40,224 nt of DNA from Bacteroidales bacterium (GTDB taxonomy: Bacteria; Bacteroidota; Bacteroidia; Bacteroidales; UBA932). The position numbers and the translations under genes were made by a program. The notes under the pieces were generated by a model that saw only the letters and a list, made by a program, of their open reading frames with translations, was not told the DNA's origin and made no database searches. Where the stretch lies: positions 1 to 40,224 of the forward strand of contig JAGCCX010000055.1 in assembly GCA_017651465.1 (NCBI GenBank), read 5' to 3'. Shown here one piece after another: positions 24,064 through 30,688 of this stretch; position 1 is the first letter of the stretch; each line of letters opens with the position of its first letter.

Positions 24064-24915
24064 ATGGAGTGCGTGATAGATGAGTTGAAAATATGCTACA
24101 AGGCGAACAAGGAACGGCTGGAACCCCTTATGGATGTTGAGGCTGGCGGTCGCTATGACATTCCAGATTTTCATTTATTCCGAATCATCCACGACAGGTT
24201 CCGCTACTGCTTTGACGTGGTCCGTAGAAAAGAAAAGGTAGCCCAGTTGAGGTTCGGCTTCTACACGGAGGATGCCGACGATAGCGAAAAGTACGTATTC
24301 TTGAAGATTATGAACCCCGTACTTTATGACCAAACCTTGCTGAAACAAGTTCTGACCGTCCCCGATTTCTTCGGACTGACCATTAACAATTTCACTGCGC
24401 TAGACGTGGCAGTTGACACCCCCGTCAATGTCCCATCGCTGATAAAGAAGATAATGCGGGACAAGAGCATTACAACCATCATCAACGGTAAAGCCATCAA
24501 GGACCGGAAGGCAATTTTGCCGGAAATTTTCTATGAGTACTCCACATCCCTAGACCGCTTACGCAACCCCACTATCACAATCAAGCAGAAGAAAGCCATT
24601 GCCAATAAGAACGAGGGTGTCACCGTGCAGGCATATAACAAACGCGCTGAGATACTCAACCATTCAGGCAAGCAATACGTCTTAGACTACCACAACAATC
24701 CCAAGCGCCTGTATCGGCTTGAGGTGCGGCTCCGTTACCGTGAACTTTCGGACTTCCTGAGGTTGATAAAATCCCCCGCAATGCTAGAACAACTATTCAG
24801 CCAACAATTCCTCTATAACATATTCACATACCATTTGGCGTCCGTCATCCGCTTCACTAAGGGGCGACGGAAAATTTCGTGGAGCGAACTATTGGAAGGC
24901 AACGGCAGGGTATAG
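24064..24915 (+). CDS. Candidate replication initiation protein (phage II/Rep_trans-like)
   Basis: 283 residues. The middle holds FTALDVAVDTPVN (about 118-130), like the conserved Asp-x-Asp strand of phage gene II/Rep_trans replication initiators, followed by VTVQAYNKRAEI (about 194) and YRLEVRLRYRELSDF (about 220), which recall the 'YdK..E' and 'lR.EvR...' motifs of the same group. These proteins nick a single strand to start rolling-circle replication. No HUH motif is visible. Together with the NUMOD3-like gene and the serine recombinase it suggests the core of an integrated mobile element. ATG 24064 is 6 nt after the previous stop. Assignment by motif likeness only. Confidence 0.5.
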   Translation: MECVIDELKICYKANKERLEPLMDVEAGGRYDIPDFHLFRIIHDRFRYCFDVVRRKEKVAQLRFGFYTEDADDSEKYVFLKIMNPVLYDQTLLKQVLTVPDFFGLTINNFTALDVAVDTPVNVPSLIKKIMRDKSITTIINGKAIKDRKAILPEIFYEYSTSLDRLRNPTITIKQKKAIANKNEGVTVQAYNKRAEILNHSGKQYVLDYHNNPKRLYRLEVRLRYRELSDFLRLIKSPAMLEQLFSQQFLYNIFTYHLASVIRFTKGRRKISWSELLEGNGRV

Positions 24916-24988
24916 AATAACAATATCCCCCACCATTGCACATCTGACCGTGTCAAAACTAACAACGTATCAGTTTAAGATTACAAAG

Positions 24989-25021
24989 AAGGTGATACAT
25001 CCATCCAAAATGTATCACCTT
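24989..25021. terminator. Hairpin between convergent genes
   Basis: AAGGTGATACAT (24989-25000) and ATGTATCACCTT (25010-25021) form a perfect 12-bp stem, 9-nt loop, in the gap between the initiator-like gene and the convergent DUF6794 gene. T tracts are short on both sides, so termination strength is uncertain. Confidence 0.55.
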
Positions 25022-25043
25022 CGTACTTTGTGTTAAGCTAATT

Positions 25044-25940
25044 CTACTGTTTCACTTGCCACCAAGTATCCCAACAATGGGAGTTCAAGTCAAACCATAG
25101 TTCTTCGCCTTTATGCATGTAGAAACGATTAGGGGCATTGACGGTAAAATAGTCGAAATCCCGCTCGAAATCGCCATCGGTATCTGCCTCAATGTCTCCA
25201 TCAAAGATGATAATGCCGTATGGGGAAATAGTAGATGTCAACTTGACCTTAATAAGCCGTTGACCATAGTCAATATCTGTAATCATTCCTTTAGGTAGCG
25301 GGTCACAGTTATCAGCAAATTGCCAAATGTCTTGCTCCTCCGCCGTAGAGCAACCGTAGGGATATTGAAAATACACGAACCCTCCTTTACGGAAGCCCTC
25401 TTTCTGCAGTTCTCGTCGTGCATCGGAAAGGCCCCGCCTCGCTCGCCACCAATCTCTGTTGAAGTATTTGTTTATCCAATTGGTACGGATAATCTTGATG
25501 CCACTGTCACCGTTATTGTCAGGCTCAATGTCTTCCTCTACGGAGTAATCCATCCCTTGGATTTTCTTCTTGTAATATGCTTTGAGAATCTCGCCCGACA
25601 TGTCGTCGGGATGGAAGACCTGCCTATCGCGGAAGTACCTTTGAAGTCGGGAGCCTCCCCAAAGTCCCCAATAGTTTCTCATCCACATTCCTAATCCCAT
25701 ATGCGTTGACCCAAGAAATGCATCCAAGGAAAGAGAATCGGTAACATATTGTTTATCTTCCGTACTCAAGAAGGTGTCCAAGGTGTCAATCGCTTCGAAA
25801 ATGTCCTTGGGTATATAGATTCCGTCGATTCTATCTACAAGATAGCGATATTGCCTCTGATGGGTGACCGTGTTCTGTGCGAGTGATGACACGCAAAGAA
25901 ATAGGGTGGTAATAATACTGATAGTCGTTTTATACATCAT
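25044..25940 (-). CDS. Secreted DUF6794-containing protein
   Basis: 298 residues from the ATG at 25938-25940 (MMYKTTISII); the longer frame covers the neighbouring gene's end. Signal peptide (1-21, SSLAQ cleavage). Residues about 65-115 carry the DUF6794 signature: MRNYWGLWGGSRLQRYFRD then HPDDMSGEILKAYY. The C-terminal region (about 185-298) is rich in aromatic residues and Asp/Gly and looks like a beta domain. DUF6794 proteins are widespread in Bacteroidota accessory regions with no proven activity. It is 32 nt downstream of a small gene on the same strand and shares its promoter. Confidence 0.7.
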   Translation of the reverse strand: MMYKTTISIITTLFLCVSSLAQNTVTHQRQYRYLVDRIDGIYIPKDIFEAIDTLDTFLSTEDKQYVTDSLSLDAFLGSTHMGLGMWMRNYWGLWGGSRLQRYFRDRQVFHPDDMSGEILKAYYKKKIQGMDYSVEEDIEPDNNGDSGIKIIRTNWINKYFNRDWWRARRGLSDARRELQKEGFRKGGFVYFQYPYGCSTAEEQDIWQFADNCDPLPKGMITDIDYGQRLIKVKLTSTISPYGIIIFDGDIEADTDGDFERDFDYFTVNAPNRFYMHKGEELWFDLNSHCWDTWWQVKQ

Positions 25941-25972
25941 AGTAAGTTCTTTATTCCACGGAAAGCAGGTAA

Positions 25973-26206
25973 TTATTCTAAGGTCTGTCTGTTTGAAGTG
26001 ATGATAATTCCGCGTCGAATGATGCATCGGTCATTTCGGTAAGGCTGGTTCTCAGAAATGTTGAGGTTCTTTAGATAGGTGTATGAGACCCCAATGGCAT
26101 CCTTGCCCCAATGGTCGGTCAGGGCTTTCAAGTTGCCGTAGTAGTAGTGTTTTCCGTCCTTTTCAAGATGGACGATGGCTCGTTCTTGTTTCTTCTTTGG
26201 TTCCAT
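25973..26206 (-). CDS. Small unknown protein upstream of the DUF6794 gene
   Basis: 77 residues from ATG 26204-26206 (MEPKKKQERAIVHLEKDGKHYYYG); an ATG 9 nt upstream is also possible. A Lys/Glu-rich N terminus, then GKHYYYGNLKALTDHWGKDA and a basic C terminus with CIIRRGIIITS. I do not recognise a family, though the order 'read strand, GNLKAL, helix' looks like a small nucleic-acid-binding or homing-type module. A perfect promoter (26226-26256) drives it, and DUF6794 probably as well. No signal peptide. Confidence 0.6.
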   Translation of the reverse strand: MEPKKKQERAIVHLEKDGKHYYYGNLKALTDHWGKDAIGVSYTYLKNLNISENQPYRNDRCIIRRGIIITSNRQTLE

Positions 26207-26225
26207 CCGTATCACGAATTTTAGT

Positions 26226-26256
26226 CAAAAGTAGTAAAATGTTGCCAATTTTCAAA
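26226..26256 (-). promoter_or_regulatory. Consensus promoter of the small gene-DUF6794 operon
   Basis: TTTG (26253-26256), 19 bp, TACTTTTG (26226-26233) on the minus strand; exact spacing and both boxes match. The -7 box lies 20 nt before the ATG at 26206. Confidence 0.7.
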
Positions 26257-26328
26257 ATTAGCATCAAATGGTTGCATATATTAAATAAAAGCACTATATT
26301 GCAGTCGGATTCAAAAACTAACGATAAG

Positions 26329-26663
26329 ATGGATAAGGTCGTGATTTTGGCTCGTGTGAGCACGGACAAGCAAGAGTATCAGCGGCAGGTCAATGAACTG
26401 ACCGACTATTGCACCCGCATTGGATGGAACGTCTGACCATCAAAGAGCGCATGGCTAGCGGTCGTGACCAGTACATAGCCAAATGCCGCAAGGAAGGTAT
26501 CAAGATGGGACGCCCGTCAAACTACAGGAAATCCGAGGACGCCTATCGGCAGCAGTATTCCAAGGAAATAAGCCTGCTCCACAAGGGTATCAGCCTCCGA
26601 AACACCAGCGCCATCACAGGCACATCCATCAACACCTTGCGGAAAATCAAGGACCTCTTTTAA
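26329..26663 (+). pseudogene. Resolvase/serine recombinase remnant with internal deletion
   Basis: The first 35 codons (MDKVVILARVSTDKQEYQRQ...) are the N terminus of a small serine resolvase including the catalytic Ser of ARVSTDKQ, but the frame stops at 26436. In another frame from about 26436 the C terminus appears: KERMASGRDQYIAKCRKEG, GRPSNYRKSEDAYR and a terminal HTH (LRNTSAITGTSINTLRKI). Roughly 120-140 residues of the middle are missing. The gene is a clear deletion pseudogene and not related to the large recombinase that follows. Confidence 0.8.
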
Positions 26664-26710
26664 GACCGTATTTTGTTTTTCACATTATTTTAGCATATCT
26701 TTGAAAACGG

Positions 26711-26953
26711 TTGACCTCTGTAATGCATGCCAGCTGTCGGTACTCTCCGACAATAATAAGCCACTCTTCTATGTGGCATTCTAATTTTTTATTAATCGTG
26801 TTATCACTTGAAAGATGCAAAACCATCTTAAAAAAGTTCAACTGTACCATTGAACAGAATGACTTGGTACACCTAAAAACTTTCCTCGAAAACTGGGCAA
26901 AAATTCAAATTGAGGAAGAGCGTAATAATAACCTAAACTGGCAGAACGTATGA
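26711..26953 (+). CDS. Small unknown ORF coupled to the recombinase gene
   Basis: 80 codons, but only the last 50 or so look protein-like (SLERCKTILKKF then LKTFLENWAKIQIEEERN, a helical charged segment); ATG 26771 may be the start. The stop overlaps the recombinase ATG (ATGA at 26950-26953), which is the main reason to keep it. It could be a small recombination directionality or regulatory protein, but nothing in the sequence proves that. Confidence 0.4.
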   Translation: MTSVMHASCRYSPTIISHSSMWHSNFLLIVLSLERCKTILKKFNCTIEQNDLVHLKTFLENWAKIQIEEERNNNLNWQNV

Positions 26954-28524
26954 GTAAACGAGTTATTCTGTATTGTCGTGTATCTAGTGACGAGCAAAAA
27001 AACGACCGCCTCAGCATTGAACATCAGGACAGGGCATTAAGAAGTTACTGCGAGAGCCATGGCTATGAAATAGTCGGCGAACCGTATCATGAAGATTACT
27101 CCGCTAAAGACTTTGACATGCGCAGACCCGAGATAAAGCGGGTCTATGAGTTTTGTAAAAGAAACACAGGTCGTGTTGACTTAGTCTTGTTTCTGCGTTG
27201 GGATAGATATTCCCGTAATGTAGAGTTCGCTTTTACCTATAAACGCTTGTTTATGGACGAACTTGGAGTGGAAATTAATGCCATTGAGGAGCCCATTGAT
27301 TTTACCGCGACGGACTGGCCCATTTGGTTATCCATAAGATGTGGAGTAGCGCATACTGAGGATATCAAGATTTCACGACGCACTCAAGAAGGCATTCATG
27401 AGCATTTGATGCGAGGAGAATGGTGTGGCAGAGCACCTCGCGGCTACAGAAACATCAAGGCGAACGAAGAAACAGGTACAGACCATTACATAGACATTGA
27501 CCCTGTTACTGCACCCATAATAAAGAGAGTATTTGCACAAGTGGCGGAAGGCATTGAGGCTCCGATGTCCATTAAACGCAGGCTACTACCAAAAGCATCC
27601 AAAAGCAGTTTCTACAAAATGCTCAGGAGACGTTTTTATATTGGCTATATTCAAGTTCCAGCATTCGAAAATTTTCCTGCACGCGAAGTCAAAGGAAAAC
27701 ATAAGCCTCTCATTGACCTTGAAACATTCAATGCAGTGCAGGATGTTATGGACGGGAAGCGAAGGAAAAAGCCCAAGATGCACAAGGCAAACAATCCTAA
27801 TCTTTACCTTCGAAAATATCTCGTGTGTCCAATCTGTGGGCACAGGGTTACAGGAGCAACATCCAGAGGACATGGAGGTCACTACGATTACTATTGCTGC
27901 AATCACAACCACAAGCACCTCAACATTAGGGCAGAAAAAGCGAACGACGCCTTTGTTAACTATGTGTCAGGACTAACCCCAAATAAAGCAATTACAGCGC
28001 TCTATAAGGCAATCCTTAATGATGCACGCGGAAAGGATAAAGATGTAAGGAAAGGCGAAGTCAGCAAATTGCAGGCGGAAATTCAAAAGGTCAAGGAAAG
28101 GGTCGATAAAGTAAATGACCTGTATTTCGATGGAGAACTATCAAAGCCTGACAGGGATGAACAACTCAAGAGATACAATGAAAAAATCCAAAACCTTGAG
28201 AGCCACATAAAAGTCTTACAGACCAGTGAAGATATGAACATCAAGGAGAAGGTTAACTACGGGCTAAATCTGGTGGAAAACCTTGACCGCTACTTCTCCA
28301 ATGCCAGTGCAGAAACCAAGATACGGCTCCTAGGTTCGATTTTTGACGAGGAAATCGAATTTGACGGCAAAAATTATCGAACCTCAAACTTCAACTCAGT
28401 CCTTGGATATATCTATGAAAATGCCAATGAGTTACGAGGGCAAACGGAAACGGACTCCCCTGTTATTTCAGGAAAGTCCGCTTGGGTAGCCCCACGAGGA
28501 ATCGAACCTCGATTTAAAGTTTAG
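26950..28524 (+). CDS. Large serine recombinase (integrase)
   Basis: 524 residues. N-terminal catalytic domain with the nucleophile in YCRVSSDEQ (Ser12), RPEIKRVYEF, LVLFLRWDRYSRN and a recombinase domain (about 160-260, RAPRGYRNI). A zinc ribbon begins CPICGH (about 296) and is followed by YCCNHNHKH, then a coiled-coil region (about 355-420, typical of serine integrases). The last residues (WVAPRGIEPRFKV) are encoded by the 48-bp copy of the tRNA-Arg 3' part, so the gene reads into its own attachment site. It is the only intact recombinase in the window and probably mobilised the surrounding element. Confidence 0.9.
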   Translation: MSKRVILYCRVSSDEQKNDRLSIEHQDRALRSYCESHGYEIVGEPYHEDYSAKDFDMRRPEIKRVYEFCKRNTGRVDLVLFLRWDRYSRNVEFAFTYKRLFMDELGVEINAIEEPIDFTATDWPIWLSIRCGVAHTEDIKISRRTQEGIHEHLMRGEWCGRAPRGYRNIKANEETGTDHYIDIDPVTAPIIKRVFAQVAEGIEAPMSIKRRLLPKASKSSFYKMLRRRFYIGYIQVPAFENFPAREVKGKHKPLIDLETFNAVQDVMDGKRRKKPKMHKANNPNLYLRKYLVCPICGHRVTGATSRGHGGHYDYYCCNHNHKHLNIRAEKANDAFVNYVSGLTPNKAITALYKAILNDARGKDKDVRKGEVSKLQAEIQKVKERVDKVNDLYFDGELSKPDRDEQLKRYNEKIQNLESHIKVLQTSEDMNIKEKVNYGLNLVENLDRYFSNASAETKIRLLGSIFDEEIEFDGKNYRTSNFNSVLGYIYENANELRGQTETDSPVISGKSAWVAPRGIEPRFKV

Positions 28525-28533
28525 GAAACTTCC
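28486..28533. repeat. Attachment-site copy: 48-bp duplicate of the tRNA-Arg(CCU) 3' part
   Basis: 28486-28533 is identical over 48 bp to 35240-35287, the 3' portion of the intact tRNA-Arg gene. It contains the recombinase stop (28522-28524). The copy lacks the tRNA 5' half and is not a functional gene. Same orientation as the intact copy, 6.75 kb apart. Confidence 0.8.
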
Positions 28534-28714
28534 AATGAAAGCCAGGAACTTGCTATAAATCAAATGGTTATAAAAGTTTTCAAAATTTGGGTAAAACAAT
28601 GGGACAACAATGTAAAACTATAACTGTAATCGCCCTCTGGCCACGAGGCCATCATCGACCTCCACATACAAGGGAATCATCCGGTATTTGTCTCTTCAAT
28701 TCGGAATAAAACGC

Positions 28715-28722
28715 TAACTTTG
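28715..28722 (+). promoter_or_regulatory. -7 box for the DUF1016 gene (TAACTTTG)
   Basis: Perfect TAnnTTTG, 23 nt before the ATG at 28746. A TTTG at 28687-28690 is 24 bp upstream, slightly too far for the usual spacing. Confidence 0.5.
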
Positions 28723-28745
28723 TCAGTACATAAATAGGATTTGCC

Positions 28746-29868
28746 ATGAACGCATTGCCTCAGATATACAAGGATGCTGTAAAGATTATCAAGCAAGCCA
28801 TCCTCGAAAGCCAATATCGGTCCGCTAAGATGATTAGCGGCGAGCAGTTGTCGCTGTACTATGGCATCGGCAGCTATGTATCCGACCATTCCCGCCAGGA
28901 GAAATGGGGTTCCGGAGCCATTGAGGCCATTAGCGAACAACTAAAGAAGGAGCTTCCCGGGCTGCATGGTTTCTCTGCCGAGAGTATTAAGAAAATGCGT
29001 CAGTTCTATGAATTCTGGAGTCAGTTCATAAATCGGTCGCCGGCGGCGACCGATTTACAGGTTACTGATACAAAGGATGTTTCATCATATATTCAAGTCA
29101 ATTCCTTTGCCCTTCAAAATTGGTCGCCGATGGCGACCGAAATCAACAGGGACGATTTTCTGGGTATCAGTTTCTCCCATCATATGGAGATTCTCAACAA
29201 GACAAAGGATATTGAAATTGTCCTGTTCTACATCCACGAAACCGTGATGCACCGTTGGGACAAGTACACTCTCCGCGGTCCACGAGACCCAGAAAGATAT
29301 TCCCGACAACTTCGTCCAGACCATTTCCTCATCCAGACAGGCCCTTCAAGCCGTCAGGATGTTCAAAGATGAATACCTTCTGGACTACATCAATCTGGAG
29401 GATATTGATGCGGCAGACGATGAAGACGTTGACGAGCGAATCGTTGAGCACACCATCGTAAGCAATGTGAAGCGTTTCATGATGACGTTCGGCAAAGACT
29501 TCGCCTATGTCGGTAACCAATACCACCTGGAAGTTTTCGGCGAGGAACAGCGTAACGACCTGCTGTTCTTCAACCGCCAACTCAATTGCCTTGTTGCCAT
29601 CGAATTGAAAGGCGGCAAATTCAAGACAGCCTATCTGGGCCAATTGTACGGATATCTCCAAGTCCTTGATGACCAGGTCCGCAAGCCGCATGAAAATCCC
29701 TCCATAGGCATCATTCCCTGCAGACGTGCCAACCGCGCCTTCGTCGAATATGCCGTCCGCGACTACACTAAGCCGATGGGAGTGGCCACTTACAAAACAC
29801 TTGACGACATGCCCGAGATGTTCCGCGAAGCCCTCCCCGCCGAAGACGAACTAAAGAAACTTTTGTAG
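28746..29868 (+). pseudogene. DUF1016 (YhcG-like) PDDEXK nuclease gene with a +1 frameshift
   Basis: The N-terminal part (28746 to about 29276) has the DUF1016 N domain: YGIGSYVSDHSRQEKWGSGA and FSAESIKKMRQFYEFW. The second part (frame to 29868) has the C-terminal nuclease core LLDYINLEDIDAADDE, FAYVGNQYHLEVFGEEQ and NDLLFFNRQLNCLVAIELKG, with the PD-(D/E)xK residues intact. The frames meet at 29277-29278 (CGCGGTCC); one G fewer restores one protein of about 373 residues, full length. Either a recent inactivation or an assembly error. Known relatives are found in restriction-modification neighbourhoods and mobile elements. Confidence 0.75.
29031..29056. repeat. Palindrome inside the DUF1016 gene
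   Basis: AATCGGTCGCC / GGCGACCGATT separated by GGC (about 29032-29056): an 11-bp perfect inverted repeat. A shorter GGTCGCC-GAT-GGCGACC copy occurs at about 29122-29138. They encode similar peptides (NRSPAATDL, WSPMATE). Confidence 0.6.
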
Positions 29869-29884
29869 AGCACAGCGAAGAATC

Positions 29885-30388
29885 TACCAGACGGTCGAAA
29901 CTTCTGTTACACTCAAGCTAACACCTAATCTGTCGTTCAGCGTGGCGTTCTTCATGCTCACGAAGGTGCCGTTGGGTTTGTACGCGGCCGGGATGTTCTT
30001 GGAGCCGCGCTTCGTGCCGTCCTGCACGCCGGAGCTGCTGAAAGCCTGCGGAGAACTGGCCGGCAAGTATGGGCTGCCAGTACAGTCGCATTTATCGGAA
30101 AATGTTTCGGAAATAGAATGGGTGGCCCACTGCCCCACGTCCAACTTCAACCTGTCGTCGGGCATCGCCCCTGTCCGTTCATTCCTGGACGAAGGCTTGC
30201 GCGTGGGACTGGGCAGTTTCGAACCCGGCTACGAGTTTGACGCGCTGGTCATCGACGACGACATCCTGCATCCGGAAGAGTACTCCCTCCTGCATCGCCT
30301 GGAGCGCTATATCTACGTGGGAGACGACCGTCAGATAGTGCATCGCTTCTGCCGCGGACAAGAAGTCCCGGAGCCCACGGAAAAGTAG
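29885..30388 (+). pseudogene. Guanine deaminase (GuaD-type amidohydrolase) remnant
   Basis: Fragments of the C-terminal half of guanine deaminase read in one frame: PRFVPSCTPELLKACGELAG, LPVQSHLSENVSEIEW, HCPTSNFNLSSGIAPVRS and GLRVGLGS. The metal-binding N-terminal HxH part is absent, the segment between SEIEW and HCPTSN is missing, and after GLGS the sequence jumps to FEPGYEFDALVIDDD, the C-terminal end. At least three deletions make it nonfunctional. The first 50 nt before PRFVPSC do not resemble the family and may come from a different gene joined by deletion. Confidence 0.7.
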
Positions 30389-30446
30389 GCTTGGAAGAAT
30401 CGTTATACGGTCCGCTTCCTCTAGCGACATAGATACACTTTTTCGC

Positions 30447-30477
30447 GTTTTGAAAGTCGGCTGCGAGTTTTGAAAGT
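30447..30477. promoter_or_regulatory. Direct repeats upstream of the fimbrillin locus, possible operator
   Basis: GTTTTGAAAGT occurs at 30447-30457 and 30467-30477, 20 bp apart centre to centre, about two helical turns. They lie 44 bp upstream of the -7 box TATCTTTG (30521-30528). Paired direct repeats at this spacing are typical of AraC-type binding sites, and an AraC-type regulator is the next gene but one. Confidence 0.4.
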
Positions 30478-30520
30478 GCCGGTTTTTTCGTTCTGATTCA
30501 ACAAGAATCAAGACGGAGAG

Positions 30521-30528
30521 TATCTTTG
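30521..30528 (+). promoter_or_regulatory. -7 box of the peptide-lipoprotein operon (TATCTTTG)
   Basis: Perfect TAnnTTTG, 18 nt before the ATG at 30547. Confidence 0.55.
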
Positions 30529-30546
30529 AAACTAAAATTTATCGGC

Positions 30547-30675
30547 ATGAACTCAACTGATCGACAAACGTATGAAGTCCCCTCGATCGAGGTAATCGAG
30601 GTGGCACAAGGCGGCGTGATCTGCGCCTCTGATCCGAAGTATAACACTCCCTTTGAAGAAGGAGAAGACTGGTAA
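30547..30675 (+). CDS. Small peptide upstream of a fimbrillin-like lipoprotein
   Basis: 42 residues: MNSTDRQTYEVPSIEVIEV, then AQGGVICASDPKYN and an acidic end EEGEDW. The 'Y..PSIEVIEV..G.i..S' pattern is shared by many short Bacteroidales peptides encoded just before surface lipoprotein genes; their function is unknown. Some look like precursor peptides, with a hydrophobic strand-forming leader and an acidic tail, but no modification enzyme is present here. It is preceded by a -7 box and followed 13 nt later by the lipoprotein start, which overlaps a strong ribosome-binding site. Too short for most gene calling. Confidence 0.65.
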   Translation: MNSTDRQTYEVPSIEVIEVAQGGVICASDPKYNTPFEEGEDW

Positions 30676-30676
30676 A

Positions 30677-30681
30677 GGAGG
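30677..30681 (+). promoter_or_regulatory. Strong Shine-Dalgarno site fixing the lipoprotein start
   Basis: GGAGG (within AAAGGAGG) lies 7 nt before ATG 30689, favouring that ATG over ATG 30683. A consensus Shine-Dalgarno is unusual in this window. Confidence 0.6.
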
Positions 30682-30688
30682 AATGGCA

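Noticed and set aside
28486-28533. Second tRNA-Arg gene
   Set aside because: Only the 3' 48 nt are present; the 5' half and acceptor pairing are missing.
29884-30165. 93-codon minus-strand ORF over the guanine deaminase remnant
   Set aside because: Mostly antisense of the remnant; the C-terminal end looks protein-like but has no recognisable family.
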